13,289 nucleotides of DNA, from assembly GCA_020444775.1 (NCBI GenBank), contig JAGRHX010000891.1, positions 1 through 13,289 on the forward strand, written 5' to 3'. The translations under genes were made by a program, and so were the position numbers. The stretch's first letter is position 1, and every line of letters starts with the position of its first letter. The DNA comes from Gammaproteobacteria bacterium (GTDB lineage: Bacteria > Pseudomonadota > Gammaproteobacteria > HK1). Of this stretch, positions 7,297 to 13,289 are shown in pieces. Below the pieces are notes generated by a model. The model searched no databases, was not told where the DNA came from, and saw only the letters and a program-made list of their open reading frames with translations.

Positions 7297-8277
7297 GTCG
7301 GCACCGCGCGGCACGCGATGCAGGCGCCCGAGACTGTGCGCCGTAACCGCATCGACGACTCCGAGCACGGCACCGGCCAGCTTGCGCGGACGACTCACCA
7401 CCACCCGCTCACGCAGCGCCGCTTCGCCTCCCGCGCGGACCTCCCGACCGATACGCCGATAGATCCGGCGCGCCGTGGCGATCGCGCAGGCGGCACGCAC
7501 GGGTAGTCGATTCAGCCCCTGATAGGCGCTGTCGTAATAGCGCTCGGCTTGATCCAGCAGCCGCGCGACGGTCTGCAGCACCGTCGGCGTGTTGCTCGTA
7601 TCGAGCACCCATGCCGCGGCCTGGTGAGCACTACATTCCGGCGGAAGCCCCAGCCATTGCTCGGGCACGTAGACGCGCCCGATACGCGCGTCGTCCATCA
7701 CGTCCCGGCAGATGTTGGTGAGCTGGAATCCGATGCCCAGATCGCAGGCACGGTCCAGGGTCGGGTCATCACGTGCGCCCATCACCATGGCCATCATGAT
7801 TCCGACCACCCCCGCCACGTGATAGCTGTAGCGGATCGTGTCGTCGAGACTCAGATGGCGTCTGCCGATTGCGTCCATCTCGAAACCGTCGAGCAGCTCG
7901 AAGGCGAAGCGCCCGGGGATACCATGTCGATTCGCGACCAGGGCCAGGGCCGCGAAGGCCGGCTCGTCGACATCCCCGCGCAGGGCACGCTCGGTCTTGT
8001 CACGCAACATCGCCAGACGGCCCTGCACCCGCGTCGGATCGGCCGGAATCGGACCGGGCTGAATCGAGTCCGGCTGGGCGGCGAAGCCAAGCACCTGATC
8101 GTCGATCACGTCGTCACAATGTCGGCACCACGCGTACAGCATCTGCACGCTCTGCTTGAGCGCCGGATCGAACAGGGCCGACGCGCCGGCGAAGCTCTTG
8201 GAGCCGGCGCGAATGCTCTGTCGAGCGTAGTCGGCGAGGAATTCCGGGCTGGCCGGTTCGGATACGAGCTGATTCAT
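7273..8277 (-). CDS. crtB: Phytoene synthase CrtB
   Basis: This enzyme joins two GGPP head to head into phytoene, the first committed C40 step. Numbered from the ATG at 8275-8277 (334 aa), it has GSKSF (25-29), YAWCRHCDDVIDD (48-60, first Asp-rich motif) and QLTNICRDVMDDARIGRVY (185-203, second Asp-rich motif), all diagnostic. A GTG at 8326-8328, 15 nt after the crtY stop and preceded by a G-rich possible ribosome site, would add 17 residues. The ATG was chosen because it leaves an N-terminus of normal length. It is the last gene of the LLM-crtY-crtB run and overlaps crtW tail to tail. Confidence 0.94.
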   Translation of the reverse strand: MNQLVSEPASPEFLADYARQSIRAGSKSFAGASALFDPALKQSVQMLYAWCRHCDDVIDDQVLGFAAQPDSIQPGPIPADPTRVQGRLAMLRDKTERALRGDVDEPAFAALALVANRHGIPGRFAFELLDGFEMDAIGRRHLSLDDTIRYSYHVAGVVGIMMAMVMGARDDPTLDRACDLGIGFQLTNICRDVMDDARIGRVYVPEQWLGLPPECSAHQAAAWVLDTSNTPTVLQTVARLLDQAERYYDSAYQGLNRLPVRAACAIATARRIYRRIGREVRAGGEAALRERVVVSRPRKLAGAVLGVVDAVTAHSLGRLHRVPRGADLWRRPGR

Positions 8278-8343
8278 GGCCGCAGGATACGCAGGCTTGT
8301 CCGCTCTGCCCAGGGACTGGGGGGACACGCGCGGAGATCCCCC

Positions 8344-9489
8344 TCAGGCCGAAGCGTCGGGCAGATAACGCAGCGCGCGTGCCATCGGTATGGGAGGTTT
8401 GCCGACCAGGATCCGCAGCTTGTCGGCCAGCCGCAGATGGCCGGCGTAGAAGCGCGAGATCAAGGGCACCGGCAGACTATAGAAGCGCTCCAGCACGGCG
8501 CGACGCTCGCTGTCGGAGGCGGCCAGGAACAGCAATCGGTTCAGACGCCGGAACATCGCGTTGCGCCGCCACAGGCTGAGCCCATGCTCACGCACCCTGG
8601 CCAGCATCGCCGCGCTGTCCTCGGCTGGCGCCGCCGCAAGACGATGGGACAGCCGCACCGCATCGGGCAGACTATAGCCGGTCGTCGGGTGGAACAGGGC
8701 TGCGCGCAGTCCGATCGGCACCGGCCCGCCGCGTTGCTCCGACCAGAAGGCCTCGATGTCGCCACCGAGCAGCAATGGCAGCACGCCCCGCTCCTCGCGC
8801 AGCACCGCATCGACCTGCCAGCCGCGTTCATGCACGTAGCCGTCGATGCGTCGTCTTACGAGGGCCGCGTCCAGCTCGCTGCTCCGCGTGTAATAGGTGT
8901 CCTCGACCAACAGCCGCCGCTCGCTGAAGGGCAACAGATACACGAATCGGTAGCCATCCAGCTGCGGGACCGTCGCGTCCATGATCACCGGTTCGCGCAC
9001 GCCGTGCGCATCGCGTAGCTCGAGCACGGTGCCGACAAAGGATTGAAAGGCGATTTTCAGATGCGCGGACGGGCGCGCACCACGCGCGTCGACCACGCAC
9101 CCGGCCGCCAGTCGTTCGCCGCTGGCCAGCTGCACATGGTCACCGTGCACAGCCTCTATCGGCGCGTCCAGACGCACGTGCTCACCGAGCACACGCATCG
9201 CGACCCGGTGGAACCTGCTCGATTCGATACTGTTGTAGCCGACCGGCAGACGCCGCTCGTAGCCGGGGAAGCGCACCCGCTGCGCCGGCCAGTGCATCGG
9301 TGCGAACGGTTTCAGCAAGGCATGCCCGTCGGCGTCCAGATCGGTGCTGTGGTAGGACCAGGTGTGATTGCCACCCAGCCGCTCGCCGCCTTCGACAACG
9401 CTCAGACGGACACCGGGCTGACGCGACCGCAAGGCCAGGGCGAGCAGCACCCCGGACAGCCCGCCACCCGCGATCAGCAGATCGGACAC
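8344..9489 (-). CDS. crtY: Lycopene beta-cyclase CrtY
   Basis: A flavin-binding enzyme that closes both ends of lycopene into beta-carotene. The 381-aa protein starts with LLIAGGGLSG (dinucleotide fold, Gly8-Gly13) and carries LGGNHTW (38-44), MDATVPQLDGYRFVY (170-184), EDTYY (196-200) and FHPTTGYSLPDAV (266-278), all hallmark CrtY blocks. The start is GTG (9487-9489); an in-frame TAG two codons upstream rules out a longer protein. It follows the LLM monooxygenase by 51 bp and precedes crtB closely, so the three are probably co-transcribed. Confidence 0.94.
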   Translation of the reverse strand: MSDLLIAGGGLSGVLLALALRSRQPGVRLSVVEGGERLGGNHTWSYHSTDLDADGHALLKPFAPMHWPAQRVRFPGYERRLPVGYNSIESSRFHRVAMRVLGEHVRLDAPIEAVHGDHVQLASGERLAAGCVVDARGARPSAHLKIAFQSFVGTVLELRDAHGVREPVIMDATVPQLDGYRFVYLLPFSERRLLVEDTYYTRSSELDAALVRRRIDGYVHERGWQVDAVLREERGVLPLLLGGDIEAFWSEQRGGPVPIGLRAALFHPTTGYSLPDAVRLSHRLAAAPAEDSAAMLARVREHGLSLWRRNAMFRRLNRLLFLAASDSERRAVLERFYSLPVPLISRFYAGHLRLADKLRILVGKPPIPMARALRYLPDASA

Positions 9490-9540
9490 TGGCTACCCGT
9501 GCCCGAGCGTCCCCTGTGCCAGGCCCCCACCCGGTCCATC

Positions 9541-10701
9541 TCAGGAAGGCTTGCCGCGACCCGACTCATAGGCGCTCTCGGCCGCAGACACGGCACGCGA
9601 GCGCAGCTCGTGATGGCGGCTGGCCTGACGTGACACGTCGGCCTGGGTAGCCTGCAGCCCCTCCAGGCTGCCCTGGAAACGCGGCATGACATAGCGCGCG
9701 ACCAGCTCGTAGCACTGGTGAATCTGCTCACGGGTGGCCCAGTCCACCGGCTGCAGCATGAAACCGCCGAAGCCGCCGCTCTGCGCCTGCAGTCGGTTGA
9801 TGAGATCGACCAGGTCCTGGGGATCACCAATGCACCAGTTGCCACGCGCGACCATCTCCTCCGGCAGACGCTCGTCCGGACACTCGAAGCCCCGCGGGAT
9901 ACCGATGGTGCGTTCACGATACTCGACCTGGAAGCGGATCGCGCCCTCCCGGCATTGCGCGAAGGCCTCCTCGCGGCTGGCGGCGATATGAGTCGGGATC
10001 ACCAGTCGCCATTCCGCGCGATTCATGTGTTGGCCGTGCTCGGCGGCGGTCTGCTCGGCAATCGCCCAGAACTCGGGCGCCGCCTTCGGCAGGCCGAAGC
10101 TCAGCACCCCGGCACCGTGCTTGCCGGCCGCGACCATGCCCGCCGGAGACGCCACGGCGGTCACCGCGACCGGCATGTGCGGGCGCGTGTACGGACGCAG
10201 CTGCAAACGCGCATCGACGAGCTTGAACCAATCCGAAACTGCGCTGAGTGGCTCGACCTGCTTGAAGAGCTTCATGATGATGCCGAGCGACTCGTCCATA
10301 CGCGCGCGCGCGGTGCTCGGGTCGATGCCCAGCATCAGGGCATCGGATGGCAGCGCGCCCGGTCCGACGCCGAACATCACCCGCCCACGAGTCAGATGGT
10401 CGAGCAACACCATGCGCTCGGCGACCATGAACGGATGATGGTACGGCAACGAGACCACGCCGGTGCCGAGCCGGATGTGCCGGGTGCGTTCGGCCGCGAT
10501 CGCCAGGAAGATCTCCGGCACCGTGATGGTCTCCCAGCCACCGCTGTGGTGCTCGCCCACCCAGGCCTCGTCGTAGCCCAATCGATCGAGCAGCTGCAGC
10601 AGCTCCAGATCCCGCTCCAGGGCCAGCGTCGGATTCTCGCCCAACGGGTGGAACGGCCCCATGAACACACCGAAGCTCAGTCGCTCGTTACCCGCTGTCA
10701 T
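9541..10701 (-). CDS. LLM-class flavin-dependent monooxygenase, limonene monooxygenase-like
   Basis: A bacterial-luciferase-fold flavoenzyme of 386 aa, about the length of limonene 1,2-monooxygenase. Family blocks are LGYDEAWVGEHHSGGWE (41-57), HIRLGTGVVSLPYHHP (75-90) and DHLTRGRVMFGVGPGALPSD (101-120). Such enzymes use reduced FMN from a separate reductase, and none is encoded nearby. The start is set by a strong GGAGG at 10709-10713, 7 nt before the ATG; the frame extends upstream but only as Arg-rich filler. It leads the run into crtY (51-bp gap), which makes an isoprenoid or carotenoid substrate plausible. Alternatively it could belong with the divergent amidohydrolase and formamidase in a C-N bond degradation route. 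The substrate is not deducible from sequence. Confidence 0.88.
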   Translation of the reverse strand: MTAGNERLSFGVFMGPFHPLGENPTLALERDLELLQLLDRLGYDEAWVGEHHSGGWETITVPEIFLAIAAERTRHIRLGTGVVSLPYHHPFMVAERMVLLDHLTRGRVMFGVGPGALPSDALMLGIDPSTARARMDESLGIIMKLFKQVEPLSAVSDWFKLVDARLQLRPYTRPHMPVAVTAVASPAGMVAAGKHGAGVLSFGLPKAAPEFWAIAEQTAAEHGQHMNRAEWRLVIPTHIAASREEAFAQCREGAIRFQVEYRERTIGIPRGFECPDERLPEEMVARGNWCIGDPQDLVDLINRLQAQSGGFGGFMLQPVDWATREQIHQCYELVARYVMPRFQGSLEGLQATQADVSRQASRHHELRSRAVSAAESAYESGRGKPS

Positions 10702-10708
10702 CGCCAGA

Positions 10709-10713
10709 CCTCC
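10709..10713 (-). promoter_or_regulatory. Strong ribosome binding site of the LLM gene
   Basis: GGAGG on the minus strand with 7-nt spacing to the ATG at 10699-10701. This decides the start; the longer frame reaching 10860 lacks any such site. Confidence 0.75.
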
Positions 10714-10885
10714 GCCTATCGCCCCCGCCCATCGAGGATTGCGTGCATTGTCTCTCAAAAAACGGCGCCACGGCACCGTCCGGGCCCGGATGACGGCGGG
10801 TGATGCGCCACGCCGCCGTCGATGTCGGCGCGCACGGCCGCGCGCCCGTTCCGCTATCATCTATCATCGCCCGACCACGGTCCCG

Positions 10886-10926
10886 CCGATCCGCTAGCCG
10901 ATGCCGTAGCCGATCCCCATACCGAT
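10886..10926. repeat. Four CCGAT direct repeats at exact 12-bp spacing
   Basis: CCGAT occurs at 10886, 10898, 10910 and 10922, each 12 bp from the next, inside units resembling TAGCCGATGCCG. The array lies in the divergent gap between the LLM and amidohydrolase genes and ends 32 bp before the chosen amidohydrolase ATG. Just upstream, CTATCAT is tandemly duplicated (10854-10867). It could be an operator array or slipped-strand duplication. Confidence 0.6.
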
Positions 10927-10944
10927 GGCCGCGACACATGACCT

Positions 10945-10948
10945 GGAG
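10945..10948 (+). promoter_or_regulatory. Ribosome binding site of the amidohydrolase
   Basis: GGAG is spaced 10 nt from the ATG at 10959 and favours that start over the in-frame ATG at 10938, which has no site in front of it. Confidence 0.5.
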
Positions 10949-10958
10949 CCCGAGCCGG

Positions 10959-11864
10959 ATGAGCACCTTCCTCGAGCAGATACCGATCGTCGACGCCCAT
11001 CACCACCTGTGGCGGCTGGCGGGCGATCACTACCCCAAGTTCCTCGGTCCGCCGAAGGATTTCTTTCTCGGCGACTATTCGGCGCTACACGCCGATTTCA
11101 TGCCCGACGATTACCGCCAGGTATCGAGCAGGCACAATGTGGTGGCGAGCGTGCACATCGAGGCCGAGTGGCAACGTGACGATCAGCTCGGTGAAACTGC
11201 CTGGGTGGATTCGGTGGCGGACCAGCACGGTCTGCCGGACATCATCGTCGGGCATGCCTGGTTCGACGATCCGCAGGTCGAACGCATACTCGAGGGACAC
11301 GCCCGCTACCCGCGCGTGCGTGGCATCCGCTCCAAGCCCGCGCTGCCCGGTCGCCCCGCCGCGGACGAGGAGGGTCGCGGCAGCATGCGCGACCCGGCCT
11401 GGCGACGCGGCTACGCCCTGCTCGAGCGCCACGGCCTGAGCTGGGACCTGCGTGTGCCGCACTCGCAGCTCCCCGAGGCCGCCGAAGTCATCGCGCTGTA
11501 TCCGAACATTCCGGTGGTGCTCAATCACACCGGCTTTCCCTGGGATCGCAGCGAGGACGGACTGAGTGCCTGGCGGCGTGACATGGACCATGTCGCGCGT
11601 CTGCCCAACGTTCACCTGAAGCTGTCCGAGCTCGGGCTGAAGGACAGGCCCTGGGACTACGCCGAGAACCGCCGCATCGTGCTCGAGGCCATCGAGCTGT
11701 TCGGTGTCGAGCGCTGCATGTTCGCGAGCAACTTTCCGGTAGCCGGCCTGCGCATCGACTTCAACGCCCTGTACGACGCCTACAAGCGGATGGTCGCGGA
11801 CTTCTCCCCGACCGAGCAGCTCGCCCTGTTCCACGACAACGCACGACGCTTCTACCGGATCTGA
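10959..11864 (+). CDS. Amidohydrolase / lactonase-type TIM-barrel hydrolase (PF04909-like)
   Basis: A metal-dependent hydrolase of 301 aa in the amidohydrolase-2 group, which includes lactonases (fuconolactonase, pyrone dicarboxylate lactonase) and decarboxylases. Visible elements are the N-terminal metal motif IVDAHHHLW (10-18), a central RGIRSKP (121-127), LNHTGFPW with His190, and the C-terminal FASNFPVAGL (255-264) and LFHDNARRFYRI (290-301). The VDAHHHLW to SNFPV combination is typical of this lactonase-like branch. It is divergent from the LLM monooxygenase, so it may act on its product, for example by opening a lactone or ester; this is inference. Downstream hairpins suggest its transcript ends before fmdA. 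Confidence 0.85.
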   Translation: MSTFLEQIPIVDAHHHLWRLAGDHYPKFLGPPKDFFLGDYSALHADFMPDDYRQVSSRHNVVASVHIEAEWQRDDQLGETAWVDSVADQHGLPDIIVGHAWFDDPQVERILEGHARYPRVRGIRSKPALPGRPAADEEGRGSMRDPAWRRGYALLERHGLSWDLRVPHSQLPEAAEVIALYPNIPVVLNHTGFPWDRSEDGLSAWRRDMDHVARLPNVHLKLSELGLKDRPWDYAENRRIVLEAIELFGVERCMFASNFPVAGLRIDFNALYDAYKRMVADFSPTEQLALFHDNARRFYRI

Positions 11865-11865
11865 T

Positions 11866-11942
11866 CCGCCCCCGGCCCACCCTGGGCGGTCGAGCGACCG
11901 GCCCTCCCCCCGGTACGGTAGGTACGCGAGCATGCACCGGGG
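11866..11942 (+). terminator. Hairpin cluster after the amidohydrolase
   Basis: Beginning 2 bp past the stop are overlapping inverted repeats. CCGCCC (11866-11871) pairs with GGGCGG (11884-11889). CGGTCG-AG-CGACCG (11887-11900) is extendable by GGG/CCC with one bulge. CCCCGGT (11908-11914) pairs with ACCGGGG (11936-11942). The first two are mutually exclusive. No T-tract follows, so classic intrinsic termination is doubtful; RNA 3'-end protection or Rho-dependent termination fit equally. Confidence 0.4.
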
Positions 11943-12111
11943 CAAGGCGACAGCCGTCACTGCTTGGTGCATAAATCCCGACTCCACGAACCCGTGAGCC
12001 CGCGAACAGCCGTCGTCCACAGCGGCGCCCGACCCGGCTGATCCGCAAGAAGGTATCGCGCGAACACCTGTTGTGGCCCGGCTTTGGCGCTCGCGCCATC
12101 GCCCACGCCAG

Positions 12112-12125
12112 GCCTGGATCCAGGC
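12112..12125. repeat. 14-bp perfect palindrome GCCTGGATCCAGGC
   Basis: The palindrome overlaps a second one, CCAGGCCTGG (12108-12117), and lies 33 bp before the -24 element of the sigma-54 promoter. This is a plausible operator position for a dimeric regulator, though nothing identifies the protein. Confidence 0.45.
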
Positions 12126-12158
12126 ATTGCCCGTGGCACTCCCCGCCCGGCCTCCAAC

Positions 12159-12174
12159 TGGCACGCTTGCTGCT
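12159..12174 (+). promoter_or_regulatory. Sigma-54 (RpoN) promoter for fmdA
   Basis: TGGCACG-N4-CTGCT matches the RpoN consensus TGGCACG-N4-TTGCW with one mismatch. The invariant GG (12160-12161) and GC (12172-12173) are exactly 10 bp apart. The predicted start is near 12185. Formamidases release ammonia and are nitrogen-regulated in several bacteria, so the promoter class fits the gene. Confidence 0.65.
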
Positions 12175-12303
12175 ATGCACCAAGCCGATGACCCACCACC
12201 CACGTCGACGCTTGACACGGCCGACTCCGTCGGTGTGTCGGGTCGGCCGGCACCTGCGCCAACCCGGTGTGTCGTCCAATTCCCATTCCGTGGAGAGGCT
12301 TCG

Positions 12304-13289
12304 ATGATCGAGACACTGATAAGCGTTGACGTGAACAAGGCAGCCGAGGCACAGAGCGATGTGATCCACAATCGCTGGCACCCGGATATCCCGATGTGTC
12401 GCACCGTCAAGCCGGGCGACGAATTCCGTATCGAGTGCCTGGACTGGACCGGTGGTCAGATCCATGACGACGACAGCGCCAATGACATCCGCGACGTGGA
12501 CCTGAGCAAGGTCCACTATCTGAGCGGTCCCATCGCGGTCGAGGGCGCCGAGCCCGGTGATCTGCTGGTGGTCGACATCCTCGATGTCGGCGTGCTGCCG
12601 GACTCGGCCTGGGGCTTCACCGGCTTCTTCGCCCGCGAGAACGGCGGAGGTTTCCTCACCGACCATTTCCCCGAGGCGCGCAAGGCGGTCTGGCAGTACA
12701 GCGGCGTGTGGGCCTCGTCGCGCCACATTCCGCACGTCAAGTTCCCCGGCACCATGCACCCGGGCCTGATCGGCTGCCTGCCGTCGGCGGACCTGCTCAA
12801 GACCTGGAACACCCGCGAGCAGGCGCTCTACGACACCGATCCCGATCGCGTGCCGGCGCTCGCCACGCTGCCCTTCGAGCCCACCGCGGTGATGGGCGGG
12901 CTCACCGGCGCGGCGCGCGACAAGGCCGCCGCCGAGGGCGCGCGCACCGTGCCGCCGCGCGAGCACGGCGGCAACTGCGACATCAAGAACCTCTCGCGCG
13001 GCTCGACGGTGTACTTCCCCGTCTACGTCAAGGGCGCCGGGCTGTCGATGGGCGACATCCACTTCTCCCAGGGCGACGGCGAGATCACCTTCTGCGGCGC
13101 GATCGAGATGGCCGGCTACCTCGACATCCGCGTCAGCCTGATCAAGGGCGGCGTGGCCAAGTACGGCGTGACCAATCCCATCTTCAAGCCCAGCCGCATC
13201 GACCCGTCGTATTCCGATTACCTGATCTTCGAGGGCATCTCGGTCGACGAGGCGGGTACGCAGCATTATCTCGACGTGCACATCGCCTA
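12304..13289 (+). CDS. fmdA: Formamidase FmdA (acetamidase/formamidase family), 3' end beyond window
   Basis: Hydrolyses formamide, and possibly other short amides, to ammonia and formate in the cytosol. The frame runs 328 codons to the window edge without a stop; the family is about 400 aa, so roughly 80 residues are missing. Strong family blocks are TLISVDVNKAAE at the start, HNRWHPDIPMCRTVKPGDEF, DWTGGQIHDDDSANDIRDVD, VHYLSGPIAVEGAEPGDLL, WGFTGFFARENGGGFLT and GDIHFSQGDGEITFCGAIEM. GGAGAGG at 12292-12298, 5 nt before the ATG, supports the start. It sits behind a sigma-54-like promoter and is probably transcribed on its own, separate from the carotenoid genes. Confidence 0.93.
   Translation, partial: MIETLISVDVNKAAEAQSDVIHNRWHPDIPMCRTVKPGDEFRIECLDWTGGQIHDDDSANDIRDVDLSKVHYLSGPIAVEGAEPGDLLVVDILDVGVLPDSAWGFTGFFARENGGGFLTDHFPEARKAVWQYSGVWASSRHIPHVKFPGTMHPGLIGCLPSADLLKTWNTREQALYDTDPDRVPALATLPFEPTAVMGGLTGAARDKAAAEGARTVPPREHGGNCDIKNLSRGSTVYFPVYVKGAGLSMGDIHFSQGDGEITFCGAIEMAGYLDIRVSLIKGGVAKYGVTNPIFKPSRIDPSYSDYLIFEGISVDEAGTQHYLDVHIA

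Larger units (their letters stand above)
11962..12185. repeat. Separated 12-bp inverted repeat GCTTGGTGCATA / TATGCACCAAGC
   Basis: The arms at 11962-11973 and 12174-12185 are exact reverse complements about 200 bp apart. Each contains GGTGCA/TGCACC, the half-site of the NtrC box (TGCAC-N5-GGTGCA). The right arm immediately follows the -12 element of the sigma-54 promoter and reaches the predicted transcription start. Looping control by a dimeric regulator is conceivable. Confidence 0.5.
11865..12303. promoter_or_regulatory. Gene-free control region upstream of fmdA (439 bp)
   Basis: No credible gene is present; the open frames are low-complexity and lack ribosome sites. The region holds the hairpin cluster, a separated 12-bp inverted repeat (11962-11973 with 12174-12185), a hairpin TGGCG-CTCG-CGCCA (12085-12098), a 14-bp palindrome (12112-12125) and a sigma-54 promoter match (12159-12174). 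The leader before fmdA would be about 120 nt. Confidence 0.6.

Noticed and set aside
7549..9018. Plus-strand open frame of 489 codons opposite crtB and crtY
   Set aside because: It is a shadow of two unmistakable carotenoid genes; its His/Gln/Arg-rich translation carries no recognisable domain.
10702..10860. Upstream extension of the LLM monooxygenase reading frame
   Set aside because: The added residues are Arg-rich filler, while a GGAGG 7 nt before the ATG at 10701 clearly marks the start.
10800..10958. Upstream extension of the amidohydrolase reading frame
   Set aside because: It translates the CCGAT repeat array into an Arg/Ser-rich stretch. Homology begins at IVDAHHHLW and a GGAG supports the ATG at 10959.
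12071..12307. Small open frame of 78 codons before fmdA
   Set aside because: It spans the sigma-54 promoter and the fmdA start, has no ribosome site and shows no protein-like pattern.
11761..13281. Minus-strand open frame of 506 codons across the fmdA region
   Set aside because: It runs antisense to a strongly conserved formamidase and through a regulatory gap. Composition is low-complexity and no motif is visible.

Overview
The window is a GC-rich stretch of bacterial chromosome, probably from a proteobacterium. The evidence for that is the style of the CrtE/B/I/Y/Z/W proteins, the dense gene packing and the preference for TGA stops. I cannot fix the genus from sequence alone. Its core is a carotenoid gene cluster encoding every step from the isoprenoid pool to ketolated and hydroxylated C40 carotenoids of the astaxanthin type: CrtE (GGPP synthase), CrtB (phytoene synthase), CrtI (phytoene desaturase), CrtY (lycopene beta-cyclase), CrtZ (3,3'-hydroxylase) and CrtW (4,4'-ketolase).

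Layout. crtI lies leftmost on the minus strand, and its far C-terminal end is interrupted by two in-frame amber codons. A 528-bp gene-free divergent region separates it from a plus-strand run: crtE, an ABC-2-type ATPase, its membrane permease, crtZ, crtW. In that run crtZ starts directly after the permease stop and crtZ/crtW overlap as TGATG. Tail to tail with it, overlapping crtW by 24 bp, comes a minus-strand run transcribed LLM flavin monooxygenase, then crtY, then crtB. Divergent from the monooxygenase is a PF04909-type amidohydrolase. A 439-bp gene-free region with hairpins, palindromes and a good sigma-54 promoter match leads into a formamidase gene (fmdA), which runs off the right edge.

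How the genes may work together. CrtE, B, I and Y should make beta-carotene from farnesyl diphosphate; CrtZ and CrtW should decorate both rings. The distinctive points are a dedicated two-gene ABC-2 exporter embedded between crtE and crtZ, and a limonene-monooxygenase-like LLM enzyme leading the crtYB run. Together they suggest that the pigment or an isoprenoid derivative is further oxidised and/or moved across or out of the membrane. A competing reading assigns the monooxygenase and amidohydrolase to a nitrogen-scavenging module with the sigma-54-linked formamidase, merely adjacent to the pigment genes. No transcriptional regulator, tRNA, rRNA, CRISPR array or transposase was seen.
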